A stretch of DNA of 64,000 nt from positions 62,001 through 126,000 of the forward strand of contig NZ_QFWQ01000011.1 in NCBI RefSeq assembly GCF_003335105.1. Direction: 5' to 3'. Position 1 is the stretch's first letter. Each line of letters opens with the position of its first letter. The stretch comes from Rhodanobacter denitrificans. Lineage in GTDB: Bacteria > Pseudomonadota > Gammaproteobacteria > Xanthomonadales > Rhodanobacteraceae. The translations under genes and the position numbers were made by a program. Below, in pieces: positions 40,436-49,338 of this stretch. A model generated the notes under the pieces. It had not been told where the DNA came from. It did no database searches and saw only the letters and a program-made list of their open reading frames with translations.

Positions 40436-41656
40436 CTAGTCTCCCGGCAGCGGCGCGGGGAGCAACAAGGCCGTCGCGAATCCCGGCATCGGCGGGGTGG
40501 CCCAGCGGCGGGCGCGGCCTCGGCCGACCGGCTGCACCTTGCCGCTGGCAGCCAGCACATCGAGGGTCCGCTGCACGGTGCGCTGGCTGGCGCCCAGCGC
40601 CATCGCCAGCGCCGAACTCGACCACGCCTCGCCGTCGGCAAGCAGGGCCAGCACCGCCGTGTGCGCCTCTTCGACCGGGCGCGCCAGCACGACGACCTCG
40701 CGTCCGCCGCGCGGCGCCAGCGCGAACCCGCGCGGCGTCGCGTGCACCCCGGCCAGCACGCCGAGCGCCGCACGCAAGCGCCCGATCTCCACGCGCAGGC
40801 GCGCGCGATGCGACGCGTCGGCGTGACGCATACGGAAGGCTTGCAGGATCAGCGCATCCCGCGGCACATCCTGCGGCCATGCCTCGCCCAGCGCGCGGGC
40901 GAGCGCGAACAGCACCGGCCGCCGTGCCAGCGTCACCGCGGTACCTGCCGCGCCTACGGCATGGCGGCAGGCATCCACCACCAGCGCGTCCGAGGCCAGC
41001 AGCGCCTCGATCTCGTCGAGCCGCAGCAGCCGGCCGCCGGCCGCCGCCGGCAGGCGTGCCGCGGGTGCGTCCAGCGTTTGGACGGCGCTTTCGACTTCCG
41101 CCGCCAGCGCGGGGATGCGCGCCTGGCGCGCGGCCTCCCCGGCGCGGGCAAGTGCCGCGCGCGCCGCCGTCGCCTGCAGGCGACGCATCGCGATGCCCGC
41201 GACGAGCAGTTCGTGGATGGCGCGCAGCGCCGCCGGCAAGGCGGCGGGATCGAGTCCGGCGAGCAGGCGGCCGGCCTCGCCCGGCCGCCCGAGCAGCAGC
41301 AGGCGCCGCGCCTGGAGATAACGGGCATGCGCGGCATTTGCCCGGTCGCCGTGCGCGTCGAGCGTGGCCCGCGCCGCGTCGAGCGCCTTCACCGGCCAGC
41401 CCAGCTCGCGCGCAGCCAGCGCGATCTCGGCCTCGGCGACGACGCAGCGCGCGCGGGCCACGGCCTCGCGCGGGCCGAACGCGCGCGCGGCGCGCCGCAC
41501 CAGCGCACGGGCGCGGACGAGGTCGCCCAACTGCGCCATCGCGATACCGCGCAGCGCGAGCGCGGGTGCGTCGTCGCGCAGTGCGACACGGTTCAGTGCG
41601 CCGAGCGGGTCACCCGCGGCGAGTGCGCGCGCCGCGGCCACGATCAACGAGTCCAT
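40436..41656 (-). CDS. Regulator with helical-repeat N terminus and two DNA-binding-like domains
   Basis: A 406-residue Ala/Arg-rich protein. Residues ~1-200 form TPR-like helical repeats. Residues ~260-315 (LRVEIGRLRAALGVLAGVHATPRGFALAP) resemble the winged helix of OmpR/SARP regulators. Residues ~335-385 form a separate winged HTH (SSSALAMALGASQRTVQRTLDVLAASGKV). This architecture is unusual, and I do not recognise a named family beyond HTH-domain regulators. It is the first gene of a two-gene unit with the beta-propeller protein and is divergent from the GST-like gene; the ~160-bp gap between them is the likely target. Confidence 0.7.
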   Translation of the reverse strand: MDSLIVAAARALAAGDPLGALNRVALRDDAPALALRGIAMAQLGDLVRARALVRRAARAFGPREAVARARCVVAEAEIALAARELGWPVKALDAARATLDAHGDRANAAHARYLQARRLLLLGRPGEAGRLLAGLDPAALPAALRAIHELLVAGIAMRRLQATAARAALARAGEAARQARIPALAAEVESAVQTLDAPAARLPAAAGGRLLRLDEIEALLASDALVVDACRHAVGAAGTAVTLARRPVLFALARALGEAWPQDVPRDALILQAFRMRHADASHRARLRVEIGRLRAALGVLAGVHATPRGFALAPRGGREVVVLARPVEEAHTAVLALLADGEAWSSSALAMALGASQRTVQRTLDVLAASGKVQPVGRGRARRWATPPMPGFATALLLPAPLPGD

Positions 41657-41819
41657 CGGGACGGACTCACCGCGCCGGGCCCGGGGGCAAGCTCCACGAA
41701 TCCCGCCACACTTGTCACTCCCACCACGCGATGGCCCGGCCGCAGTCTATCCCACGACCACCACGCCGGGCGCCGAGAACGATCGGCACCGGTACGACGC
41801 CAACGTGAGGAGAAGCGAG

Positions 41820-42473
41820 ATGAAAAAGATCGCCGTGTGGGGCTTCAGCTGGGTGCCTCCGTTTGCCCAGGGTCTGGTGCGCGACCTGCGCGTTCGCTGG
41901 GCGCTCGAGGAGGCGGGGCTGGCCTATGAAAGCCGCTGGATCGATGCCGCGGAGCGCCACTCCGAGACCTACCGGCGCAAGCACCCGTTCGGCATGGTGC
42001 CTGCGCTGGAGTGCGAGGACGGCACCCTGATCGAATCGGGCGCCATCGTCCATGCCATCGCCGGGCAGTGCGAGGCGCTGATGCCGGCCGGACTGCGCGC
42101 GGAGACGCTGACCTGGATGTTCGCCGCGCTCAACACCGTCGAGCCGCCGCTGTGGAACCTGTTCGTGCTGGATCAGCTGCACGGCGACGAAGCCTGGGCG
42201 AAGCTGCGCCGCTCCGGCGCGCTCGACGAGGCGAAGGACCGGCTGGCCGTGCTTTCCGGCTGGCTGGGCGACCGGGAGTACCTGCTTGGCCGCTTCACCG
42301 CGGCGGACATCCTGATGGCGACCGCACTGCGCTTCGTGCGCCATGCGGATCTGCTGGCGGAGTTCCCGCCGCTCGCCTCCTACGTCAGGCGCTGCGAGGC
42401 GCGGCCGGCGTTCCAGGCCGCCTTGCGCAACCAGGGCGCCGGCTACCTGCAACACGCGCCGGCCGCCGCCTGA
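41820..42473 (+). CDS. Glutathione S-transferase-like protein
   Basis: A 217-residue protein of the GST fold. The N-terminal thioredoxin-like half (IAVWGFSWVPPFAQGLVRDLRVRWALEEAG, HPFGMVPALECEDGTLIESGAI) is followed by an all-helical half with the N-capping motif GRFTAADILMATAL. The ESG motif for glutathione binding is present, but the usual Ser/Tyr near residue 10 is not obvious, so transferase activity is uncertain. A GGAGAAGCGAG ribosome site precedes the ATG. It is 21 bp upstream of the DUF899 gene and probably co-transcribed with it. Confidence 0.85.
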   Translation: MKKIAVWGFSWVPPFAQGLVRDLRVRWALEEAGLAYESRWIDAAERHSETYRRKHPFGMVPALECEDGTLIESGAIVHAIAGQCEALMPAGLRAETLTWMFAALNTVEPPLWNLFVLDQLHGDEAWAKLRRSGALDEAKDRLAVLSGWLGDREYLLGRFTAADILMATALRFVRHADLLAEFPPLASYVRRCEARPAFQAALRNQGAGYLQHAPAAA

Positions 42474-42494
42474 GCCCGGGAAAGGAGAGATGTC

Positions 42495-43256
42495 ATGAGC
42501 ATGCACACGACCGCGACCCGCGAAGCATGGCTGGCCGCGCGGCTGGACCTGCTGGAAGCCGAGAAGGAGCTGACCCGGCGCAGCGACGAACTGGCGCAAC
42601 GACGGCAGGCATTGCCGTGGGTGCGCGTGGACCAGGCCTATCGCTTCGACACCGAGGATGGCGACGCCTCGCTGGCGGAGCTGTTCCGCGGCCGTTCGCA
42701 GCTGCTGGTCTACCACTTCATGTTCGGGCCCGACTACCAGGCGGGCTGCCCGTCCTGCTCGATGATCGCGGACGGCTTCAACGGTTTCGCGGAGCACCTG
42801 GCCAACCACGACGTAATGCTGTGGGCCGTGTCGCGCGCGCCGCTGGCGAAACTGCTGGACTACCGGCGGCGCATGGGCTGGAGCTTCCCTTGGGCCTCCG
42901 CGCACGGCGGCGACTTCAACCGCGACTACGGCGTCGGGCTGAACGAGCAGCAGCAAAGCGAAGGCTACGAGTACAACTTCCGGAAGAATCCGGCCCTTGC
43001 CCGCGCGATGCCGGACGCACCCAGCACGTTCGCGGCGATGTGCGGCGTCGACGGGCGAACCTACCTGCGCGAACTGCCGGGCATGAGCGCGTTCGTGCTG
43101 GAGGACGGCGTCGTCCATCACACCTACTCCACCTATGCGCGCGGGCTGGACGGCCTGTGGGGCGCCTACCAGTGGCTGGACCGCGCGCCGCGCGGCCGCA
43201 ACGAGGCGGGCGGTATCTGGTGGCGCCGCCACGACGAGTACGACCAGCGCGCATAG
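42495..43256 (+). CDS. DUF899 family thioredoxin-like protein
   Basis: A 253-residue protein of the DUF899 family, a thioredoxin-fold group of unknown function. Family marks are the N-terminal LEAEKELTRRSDELAQRRQALPWV helix, YHFMFGPDYQAGCPSCSM with a CPSC redox-like pair, and the segment SFPWASAHGGDFNRDYGV. It is cytoplasmic, with an AAAGGAGAG ribosome site. Together with the GST-like gene upstream it may form a thiol-related detoxification pair; that is inference. Confidence 0.88.
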   Translation: MSMHTTATREAWLAARLDLLEAEKELTRRSDELAQRRQALPWVRVDQAYRFDTEDGDASLAELFRGRSQLLVYHFMFGPDYQAGCPSCSMIADGFNGFAEHLANHDVMLWAVSRAPLAKLLDYRRRMGWSFPWASAHGGDFNRDYGVGLNEQQQSEGYEYNFRKNPALARAMPDAPSTFAAMCGVDGRTYLRELPGMSAFVLEDGVVHHTYSTYARGLDGLWGAYQWLDRAPRGRNEAGGIWWRRHDEYDQRA

Positions 43257-43290
43257 GCGGGTCCTGGTCGCCAGTGACAAAACAATAAGA

Positions 43291-43339
43291 GGACGGAGGT
43301 AACTAAGTCGCACATGGCGCAACCTGATTACTTCCGTCC
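43291..43339. repeat. Imperfect inverted repeat (REP/MITE-like) downstream of the DUF899 gene
   Basis: GGACGGAGGTAACTAAGTCGC (43291-43311) pairs imperfectly with the segment ending TTACTTCCGTCC (43317-43339), leaving a loop of ACATG. It lies between convergent genes and may also act as a bidirectional hairpin; on the plus strand TTT follows immediately. Its outer arms look like termini of a small non-autonomous element. Confidence 0.55.
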
Positions 43340-43341
43340 CT

Positions 43342-46300
43342 TTAAATCGCCGCCTGGGTTCCGCCCAGCGCCTTGAGCCGCTTCTTCTCCGCCTTGCGTT
43401 CGCGGCGCGCCGCCTTGCGGATCTTACGGTCGTAATTCCACAGGTAGATCGCCGGCGTGCTGAGCAGGGTCAGCAGCTGCGACACCAGCAGGCCGCCGAC
43501 GATGGCGATGCCGAGCGGCTGGCGCATTTCAGAGCCGATGCCGAAGCCGATCGCCAGCGGCAGCGCGGCGCCCATCGCGACCAGGGTGGTCATGGTAATC
43601 GGGCGGAAGCGCACCATCGCCGCCTCGCGGATCGCCTCCGGCGCGGGCAAGCCGCGTTCGCGTTCGGCGACCAGCGCGAAGTCGACCATCAGGATCGCGT
43701 TCTTCTTGACGATGCCGATCAGCATCAGGATCGCGATGATCGCCATCATCGAGATCTGGGTCTGGGTCACCAGCATGGCGAGGAACGCGCCGGCGCCGGC
43801 GGCCGGCAGGGTGGAGAGGATGGTCAGCGGATGGCCGAGGCTTTCATAAAGAATGCCCAGCACGATGTACATCGCCAGGATCGAGCCGAGCAGCAGCACC
43901 ATGCCGTTGGACTGGGCCTGCTTCAGGCGCTGGTTGGCGCCGGTGAAATCCACCCGCATGCCGGGCGGCAGGCCCACCGCATAGGCGGCCTGCTCGACCA
44001 GCTTCACGCCAAGGTCCTGCGGCACGTCCTTGGCCAGGTTGTAGTTGATGGTCGCGGCTTCCAGCTGGTTGTGGTGGCGCACCCGCAGCGGGCTGATGTT
44101 CGGCTCGATGGTCGCCAGCGCGGACAGCGGGATCATCCGTCCCTGCTCGTTGCGCACGCGCACGTTCAGCAGCGACTCGGCGCTCACGTTCTGCGCCGCG
44201 CCGGAGCTGAGCACCACCGCGTACTGGTTGATGTCGGAATAGATCTGCGACACCTGGCGCTGGCCGAACGCGTTGTACAGCGCCGAGTCGATCGTGCCGA
44301 TGCCCACGTGCAGGCGCCCGGCGGCCTCGCGGTCGATCTTCAGCAACTGCTGCTTGCCGACCTGGTCGAAGCCGCTGGTGACGTCGCGGAACTGCTTGAC
44401 CGTGCGCATCTGCCGCACCATCTTCAGCGCCCACGGCTGCAGGTCGCCGCCGTTGCTGCTGACCAGCTGGAATTCATACTGGCCGGCGCCGTCGCCGCTG
44501 CCGCCGCCGCCGAGGAACTGCACGGCGCTGACCGACACCTTCACATCGGGCAGGCGGTCGAACTGCTTCGACAGCCGCTCGATCACCTGCTTGATGTTCT
44601 CGTGGCGCTGGCCGGGCCCGCTGCCGCGCGGCTTCAGGTCGACGAACATCTGCGCCGCATTGCCCACCGCGCCGTCGCCGCCGCCGTTGCGGCCGAGCAT
44701 GGTGAGCAGGTCCAGCACCGTCGGATCGGCCTGCATCAGCGTCGCCACATGCTGCACCCGCTCGGCCAGCCGGTCCGGCGAGATGTTGGCGTCGGCGCGG
44801 ATGTCGACCTGCAGCTGGCCGGTGTCCTCCTGCGGCATGAAGGTACCGCCGGCGGTCTTCGCCACCGCGAAGCCCAGCGCGAAGGTGAGCAGCAGCAGGG
44901 TCAGCGGCTGCCAGCGCATGATGCGGCGATGGCGCATCGCCCAGTCCAGCGCCCGCTCGTAGATGCGCAGCAGGCGGCGGTCGAAGTTCTCCACCGCGCG
45001 CTCGAGCCGGCCCGGTGGCTTGCGGATCGCCGACTCGTGCTCCAGCAGGTAGGCGCATAGCGCCGGAGTTAGCGTGAGCGAGACCAGCGCCGAGATCACC
45101 ACCGCGGCGGCCAGCGTCACCGAGAACTCGCGCAGCAGCATCACCAGCATGTTGTTGCCGAACAGCAGGGGCGCGAACACCGCCACCAGCGACAGGGTGA
45201 TCGAGATCACCGTGAAGCCGATCTCGCGCACGCCGGTGAGCGCCGCCTGCATCGGCGGGTCGCCGCGCTCCATGTGGCGCACGATGTTCTCGATCACCAC
45301 GATCGCGTCGTCCACCACGAAGCCGATGCACAACACCAGCGCCACCAGCGACAGGGTGTTGAGCGTGTAGCCCAGCGTCCACATCACCACGAACGCGCCG
45401 GCCAGCGACAGCGGTACGCTCAGCGTGGCGATCAGGGTCGGGCGCAGCCGGCGCAGGAACACCAGCATCACCAGCACCACCATCGCGATCGAGATCAGCA
45501 GTGCCACCTGCACCTCATGCAGCGCGGACTTGGTGGTCTGGGTGAGGTCGAACACCGCCGACATCGTCACGTTCGACGGCATCGACGCAGCCAGCTGCGG
45601 CATCCTGGCGCGGATCGCCTCCACCGTCGCCACCGCGTTCGCCTCCGGCCGCTTGCTGATCTGCAGGCCCACCGTGCGCGCACCGTTGAACCACGCCGCC
45701 TGGTACTCGTCCTGCTGGCCGCCGTACACCCGCGCCACGTCGGACAGGCGCACCGGCGTGCCGTTCTTCACCGAGATCAGCAGGCGGGCGAACTCGGCCG
45801 GCGTCTGCAGGCCGTCGCTGGCGCTCACCGTCATCTGGGTGCGGCCGTTGCTCAGCGTGCCCTGCGGCGAAGTGACGTTGGCCGCGCGCAGCGCGTTGGC
45901 CACGTCGTTGGTGGTGAGCCCCTTGGCGGCCAGCGCGTTGTTGTCCAGCTCGATGCGCACCGAGTGCGGCGTGCCGCCGAACACCTGCACCTGCGCCACG
46001 CCGTCGATCTGCGCCACGGCGGGCTTGAGCATGGTGTCGGCGAGGTCGAACAGCTGGTCCTGCGGCAGCCCTGTGGAAGTGAGGGTGAGGAACAGGATCG
46101 GGATCTGCGAGGTGTCGAACTTGAAGTACTGCGGCGGCATCGGCATGCCGGTCGGCAAGTCGACCGCAGCCGCGTTGATCGCTGCCTGCACGTCGCGCGC
46201 GGCGCTGTCGGCGGTGCGGCTCATAGTGAAGCGCACCATCACCGAGGCGGAGCCCTCGTTGGCGTTGCCGTACATCTCGTCCACGCCGGGGATGCGGCCC

Positions 46301-46512
46301 AGGTGGCGCTCCAGCGGCGCCAGCACCGTATTCGCCATGGTCTGCGCGCTGGCCCCGGGCTGGTTGGCAACCACGTAGACGCCGGGGAAGTCCAGCGATG
46401 GCAACGCGGCCACACCGAGCAGCAGGTAGGCCCACAGCCCGGCCAGTATCAGGCCGAGCGCGAGCAGCGAGGTGCCGACCGGGCGGCGGATCAGCGGGGC
46501 GAAAATGTTCAT
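43342..46512 (-). CDS. RND efflux permease (HAE1/MdtBC type)
   Basis: A 1056-residue inner-membrane proton-driven exporter with 12 helices and two large periplasmic loops. The N terminus MNIFAPLIRRPVGTSLLALG and the paired acidic residues D401-D402 in GFVVDDAIVVIENI are diagnostic of HAE1 pumps of the MdtB/MdtC group. The second-half signature MLIGIVKKNAILMVDFA is present. No periplasmic adaptor gene flanks it, so it must use an adaptor and channel from elsewhere. The Lys/Arg-rich C-terminal tail is cytoplasmic. MNIFAPL was chosen because the first helix begins directly after it. Confidence 0.93.
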   Translation of the reverse strand: MNIFAPLIRRPVGTSLLALGLILAGLWAYLLLGVAALPSLDFPGVYVVANQPGASAQTMANTVLAPLERHLGRIPGVDEMYGNANEGSASVMVRFTMSRTADSAARDVQAAINAAAVDLPTGMPMPPQYFKFDTSQIPILFLTLTSTGLPQDQLFDLADTMLKPAVAQIDGVAQVQVFGGTPHSVRIELDNNALAAKGLTTNDVANALRAANVTSPQGTLSNGRTQMTVSASDGLQTPAEFARLLISVKNGTPVRLSDVARVYGGQQDEYQAAWFNGARTVGLQISKRPEANAVATVEAIRARMPQLAASMPSNVTMSAVFDLTQTTKSALHEVQVALLISIAMVVLVMLVFLRRLRPTLIATLSVPLSLAGAFVVMWTLGYTLNTLSLVALVLCIGFVVDDAIVVIENIVRHMERGDPPMQAALTGVREIGFTVISITLSLVAVFAPLLFGNNMLVMLLREFSVTLAAAVVISALVSLTLTPALCAYLLEHESAIRKPPGRLERAVENFDRRLLRIYERALDWAMRHRRIMRWQPLTLLLLTFALGFAVAKTAGGTFMPQEDTGQLQVDIRADANISPDRLAERVQHVATLMQADPTVLDLLTMLGRNGGGDGAVGNAAQMFVDLKPRGSGPGQRHENIKQVIERLSKQFDRLPDVKVSVSAVQFLGGGGSGDGAGQYEFQLVSSNGGDLQPWALKMVRQMRTVKQFRDVTSGFDQVGKQQLLKIDREAAGRLHVGIGTIDSALYNAFGQRQVSQIYSDINQYAVVLSSGAAQNVSAESLLNVRVRNEQGRMIPLSALATIEPNISPLRVRHHNQLEAATINYNLAKDVPQDLGVKLVEQAAYAVGLPPGMRVDFTGANQRLKQAQSNGMVLLLGSILAMYIVLGILYESLGHPLTILSTLPAAGAGAFLAMLVTQTQISMMAIIAILMLIGIVKKNAILMVDFALVAERERGLPAPEAIREAAMVRFRPITMTTLVAMGAALPLAIGFGIGSEMRQPLGIAIVGGLLVSQLLTLLSTPAIYLWNYDRKIRKAARRERKAEKKRLKALGGTQAAI

Positions 46513-46687
46513 GGCGCTTCCGTGGCTCCAAAGCATACCCGCAGGCGCTGCGTGGCGGGCGCGCACGACGCGTACGCGCGTGGCGAAGCTGCGGCCGGGG
46601 CAGGAATTCCATTCATCATGCCGGCTTTATGCCAGTTACCGGCGGACGGCGAATGTGCCTGAAGTCCACCCGTGTCGGAAGGCAGGG

Positions 46688-46716
46688 GATCGCCCCGGCG
46701 CAAACCCGGGGCGATC
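46688..46716 (-). terminator. Hairpin downstream of btuB
   Basis: A perfect 11-bp stem (46688-46698 with 46706-46716) and 7-base loop lie 17 bp past the btuB stop on the minus strand. No T-run follows, so it is a likely but non-canonical transcription end point before the RND gene. Confidence 0.5.
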
Positions 46717-46732
46717 GCGGTACGGCAGGTGC

Positions 46733-48583
46733 TCAGCGCGTGGCGGGGCTGTAGCGCAGGGTCAGGAACGCGCTGCGACCCGGCTGGTTGTAGTACCACA
46801 CGGTTTCGTAGTGGTGGTCGAACACGTTGGCCAGGCGCGCCTCCACCTGCCAGTCCGGCGTGAAATGCCAGCTGGCGCGCAGGTCGGTGGTGGAGTAGCC
46901 GCCGAGCCGGTGCCGGTTGGCCGCATCGTCGAAACCGCGCCCGGCGGCGAAGACGGTGGCGCCGACGCCGAAGGCGCCGAAGCGGCGGTCCAGGTCCACC
47001 CGCGCGGTGTGCTCGCGCCGGCGCGGCAGCACCTTGCCGTCGTTCGCGCCGCCGTCTTCGTTGCGCGGCTGCAGCCAGGTCAGGTAACCCTGCAACTGCC
47101 AGCCGGCGAGGGTGGCGCCAAGCTGGCCTTCCACGCCGCGGATGCGCGCCTTGCTGATGTTGGACGGGTAGTAGTTGGCGTCCAGTGCGATCAGCTGGCT
47201 GATGCGGGTCTGGTAGGCGTTCACTGCCCAGTTCCAGCCGGCCAGCTGCTGGCTCAGGCCCAGTTCGGCGCTGCGCGACTTCTCCGGCTTCAGGTTCGGG
47301 TTGCCGCTGCCGTACGGGTAGTACAGGTCGTTGAAGGTCGGCGCGTGGAACGCGCTGCCGTAGCTGGCGGACAGCTTCAGGCCGTCATCGAAGTGGTAAC
47401 CCCATGCCGCCGCGCCGGTGTTGTGGTTGCCGAACTGGCTGTTGTGGTCGCGCCGCGCGGACAGTTCCACCTCGTTGCGGCCGAACGTGCCCTGGTACTG
47501 CGCGTAGCTGCCGGTATCGTTGCGGTGGCTGGCGAGGAAGCCGGTGTCGCTGTCGATGTGTTCGCCCTGCCAGTCGATGCCGAGCGTGAGCAGCTGGTTG
47601 CTGGCCACGCTGATGTCGTTCTGCCACGACGCCTGGTTGCGCCGCGAATAGATGTAGCCGACGAAGGCCTGGTTCTCGTAGTTGTCGTAGCGGTCCAGGT
47701 TCTGGCCCACGCTCAGCGTGGTCTTCCACGCCTGCAGCGGGTTGAAGCTGAGGTGGCTGCCGGCAACCTGCTGCACCGTGCGGCTGCGGTTCTGGTAGCT
47801 GCCGTCGTAATGGATCTCGCCGAGGTTGCGCAGCCAGGTGCCACCCAGCTCCGCGCCGTTGTCCCAGCGATAGCCGGCGTTCGCGCTGAGGTTCTTGTTG
47901 CGGTAGCCGTCCCGGTCCGGTTCGTCGGTGTAGCAGCCGGCGAACGCCTCGGCGGCGCCGATGCGGCAGGCGTTGATGCCGCGGGTGTGGAGCGCGCCGA
48001 CGGCGAGGTTGTACCAGGCATGCTGGTCGCCGCCGGACAGGCCGAACTGGCCGCTCAGCAGCTTGTTGCTGCCGGTGGTGACGCTGAACGAGGGTTGCAG
48101 GCCGCCGTCGTGCGAACCGCGGCGGGTGAAGATCTGGATCACACCGCCGATCGCGTCGGCGCCGTACAGGCTCGAACGCGGACCGCGCACGATCTCGATC
48201 CGCTCGACCTGTTCCACCGGGATCTGCTCGAACGCCGCCAGCCCGGCGCTGACCGAGCCCACCCGCACGCCGTCGACCAGCAACAGGGTGTGGGTGGAAT
48301 TGGTGCCGCGCAGGAACAACGAGGTCTGCTGGCCGAGGCCGCCGGTCTGGGCGAAGGTCACCCCCGGCAGGCCGGTCAGCAGGTCGGACACCGAAACCGG
48401 CTGCAGCCGCTCGATGTCGGCACGGGTGATCACGGTCACCGAGGACAACGCATCGTCGACGGTGATTGCAGTGCGCGTGGCGGTGACGATCACCGGGGCC
48501 AGCGGCGCCGCGTCGTTCTGGTCGGCCGCCCGGGCAGCCATCGTGCAGCTGAGCAGGGCCGCTGCCAGCAGGGTCTTCTTCAT
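46733..48583 (-). CDS. btuB: BtuB-type vitamin B12 TonB-dependent receptor
   Basis: A 616-residue outer-membrane cobalamin receptor. The signal peptide is MKKTLLAAALLSCTMAARAA. The TonB box region is APVIVTATRT (about residues 29-38). The plug carries VSDLLTGLPGVTFAQTGG, LFLRGTNSTHTLLLVDGVRVGS and VERIEIVRGPRSSLYGADAIGG, which are BtuB hallmarks. The barrel ends YNQPGRSAFLTLRYSPATR. The identification is made secure by the cobalamin riboswitch directly upstream on the same strand, which would shut expression when B12 is plentiful. Confidence 0.95.
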   Translation of the reverse strand: MKKTLLAAALLSCTMAARAADQNDAAPLAPVIVTATRTAITVDDALSSVTVITRADIERLQPVSVSDLLTGLPGVTFAQTGGLGQQTSLFLRGTNSTHTLLLVDGVRVGSVSAGLAAFEQIPVEQVERIEIVRGPRSSLYGADAIGGVIQIFTRRGSHDGGLQPSFSVTTGSNKLLSGQFGLSGGDQHAWYNLAVGALHTRGINACRIGAAEAFAGCYTDEPDRDGYRNKNLSANAGYRWDNGAELGGTWLRNLGEIHYDGSYQNRSRTVQQVAGSHLSFNPLQAWKTTLSVGQNLDRYDNYENQAFVGYIYSRRNQASWQNDISVASNQLLTLGIDWQGEHIDSDTGFLASHRNDTGSYAQYQGTFGRNEVELSARRDHNSQFGNHNTGAAAWGYHFDDGLKLSASYGSAFHAPTFNDLYYPYGSGNPNLKPEKSRSAELGLSQQLAGWNWAVNAYQTRISQLIALDANYYPSNISKARIRGVEGQLGATLAGWQLQGYLTWLQPRNEDGGANDGKVLPRRREHTARVDLDRRFGAFGVGATVFAAGRGFDDAANRHRLGGYSTTDLRASWHFTPDWQVEARLANVFDHHYETVWYYNQPGRSAFLTLRYSPATR

Positions 48584-48714
48584 GTTCGTTCCTCTACGCC
48601 GTGCACCCGCGCACGGCTCATGTGTCCAGTGAGCTGGCGACAGGCGCGGGAGGAAGACGGAACGACGGGCAGGCAGGATCGACCGACACGTGGTTCGGCC
48701 TCGCCCACCGCGAG

Positions 48715-48935
48715 CCACCAGGAATCGTTCGGGCCGGTCTCCGGGCTGGCGAGTGGCCGGCGGCGATCCGCAGGCCGCGAGCGGCGCCTTCCCGTGCTTC
48801 GCACAGTGGCATTCGCCGTTCGTGGATCTCGCTTACCGTTGCGGGGGCAGCGCCGGCCTTGCTGTGCGTAGCGCACGCGCACCGGCTTCCCGTTTCATCC
48901 CTTGGGCGCAGCGCCGCCGGGACACCAGAACCGCG
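48715..48935 (-). promoter_or_regulatory. Cobalamin (B12) riboswitch of btuB
   Basis: Read on the minus strand, the leader contains the conserved elements in order: GGGAAGCCGGTG near 48890-48880, then CCGCAACGGTAA (core, 48844-48833), GCCACTG (48810-48804) and GGGAAGGCG. The B12 box AGCCCGGAGACCGGCC lies at 48747-48732. This order and these sequences define the AdoCbl riboswitch. The boundaries are approximate. About 130 nt remain between the B12 box region and the btuB ATG, room for the regulatory hairpin. Confidence 0.95.
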
Positions 48936-48959
48936 CAACTCTAGCGCCGGGATGCAGCT

Positions 48960-49338
48960 CGCGCAATCGAGAGCTGCGTTAAGAGCATGTTTTGCGCGCT
49001 TGGTTCTACCGTTTCGAATTATCGTTTTTATTACACCGCATCTAGGGGAAATGGGAATTTGGGAAACGATGGTCGCAAATTATTGCTGATTTATAGATAA
49101 ATATCGTAATTACTTGCTATCCATCAAAAACTTATAAACATTTCATTGACGCCGGTATTTACGCCCCTTTATGTTCGGCGGGCAGGTCGCTCGACACCAC
49201 GGATACAAGCTTCGGCACGTGAGGTTGCCTGCACGACATCAGTAACCGGCTGCCGGCAAGCATCGGACCGCCGTCCGATGAACAGTTCGGGTTACGCCAC
49301 CGGCCTGCGGGCTTTCAATCTGGGGAGACACGTTGCTT
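48960..49338 (+). other. AT-rich intergenic promoter region of the Oar-like receptor
   Basis: This is a gene-free stretch, and its first ~180 bp are by far the most AT-rich DNA in the window (for example 49060-49145). It separates the riboswitch from the rightward receptor gene. A TTGACG box (49146-49151) is a candidate -35 element, without a convincing -10 partner. No small gene, tRNA or terminator is seen. The composition suggests a strongly regulated promoter or horizontally acquired border. Confidence 0.5.

Noticed and set aside
48584-48714. Small gene between the riboswitch and btuB
   Set aside because: Short frames exist, but none has a ribosome site and the region is expected to form the riboswitch expression platform.
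48960-49338. Prophage or insertion-sequence border in the AT-rich stretch
   Set aside because: No integrase, transposase, att-like repeat or target duplication is visible; only the base composition is unusual.
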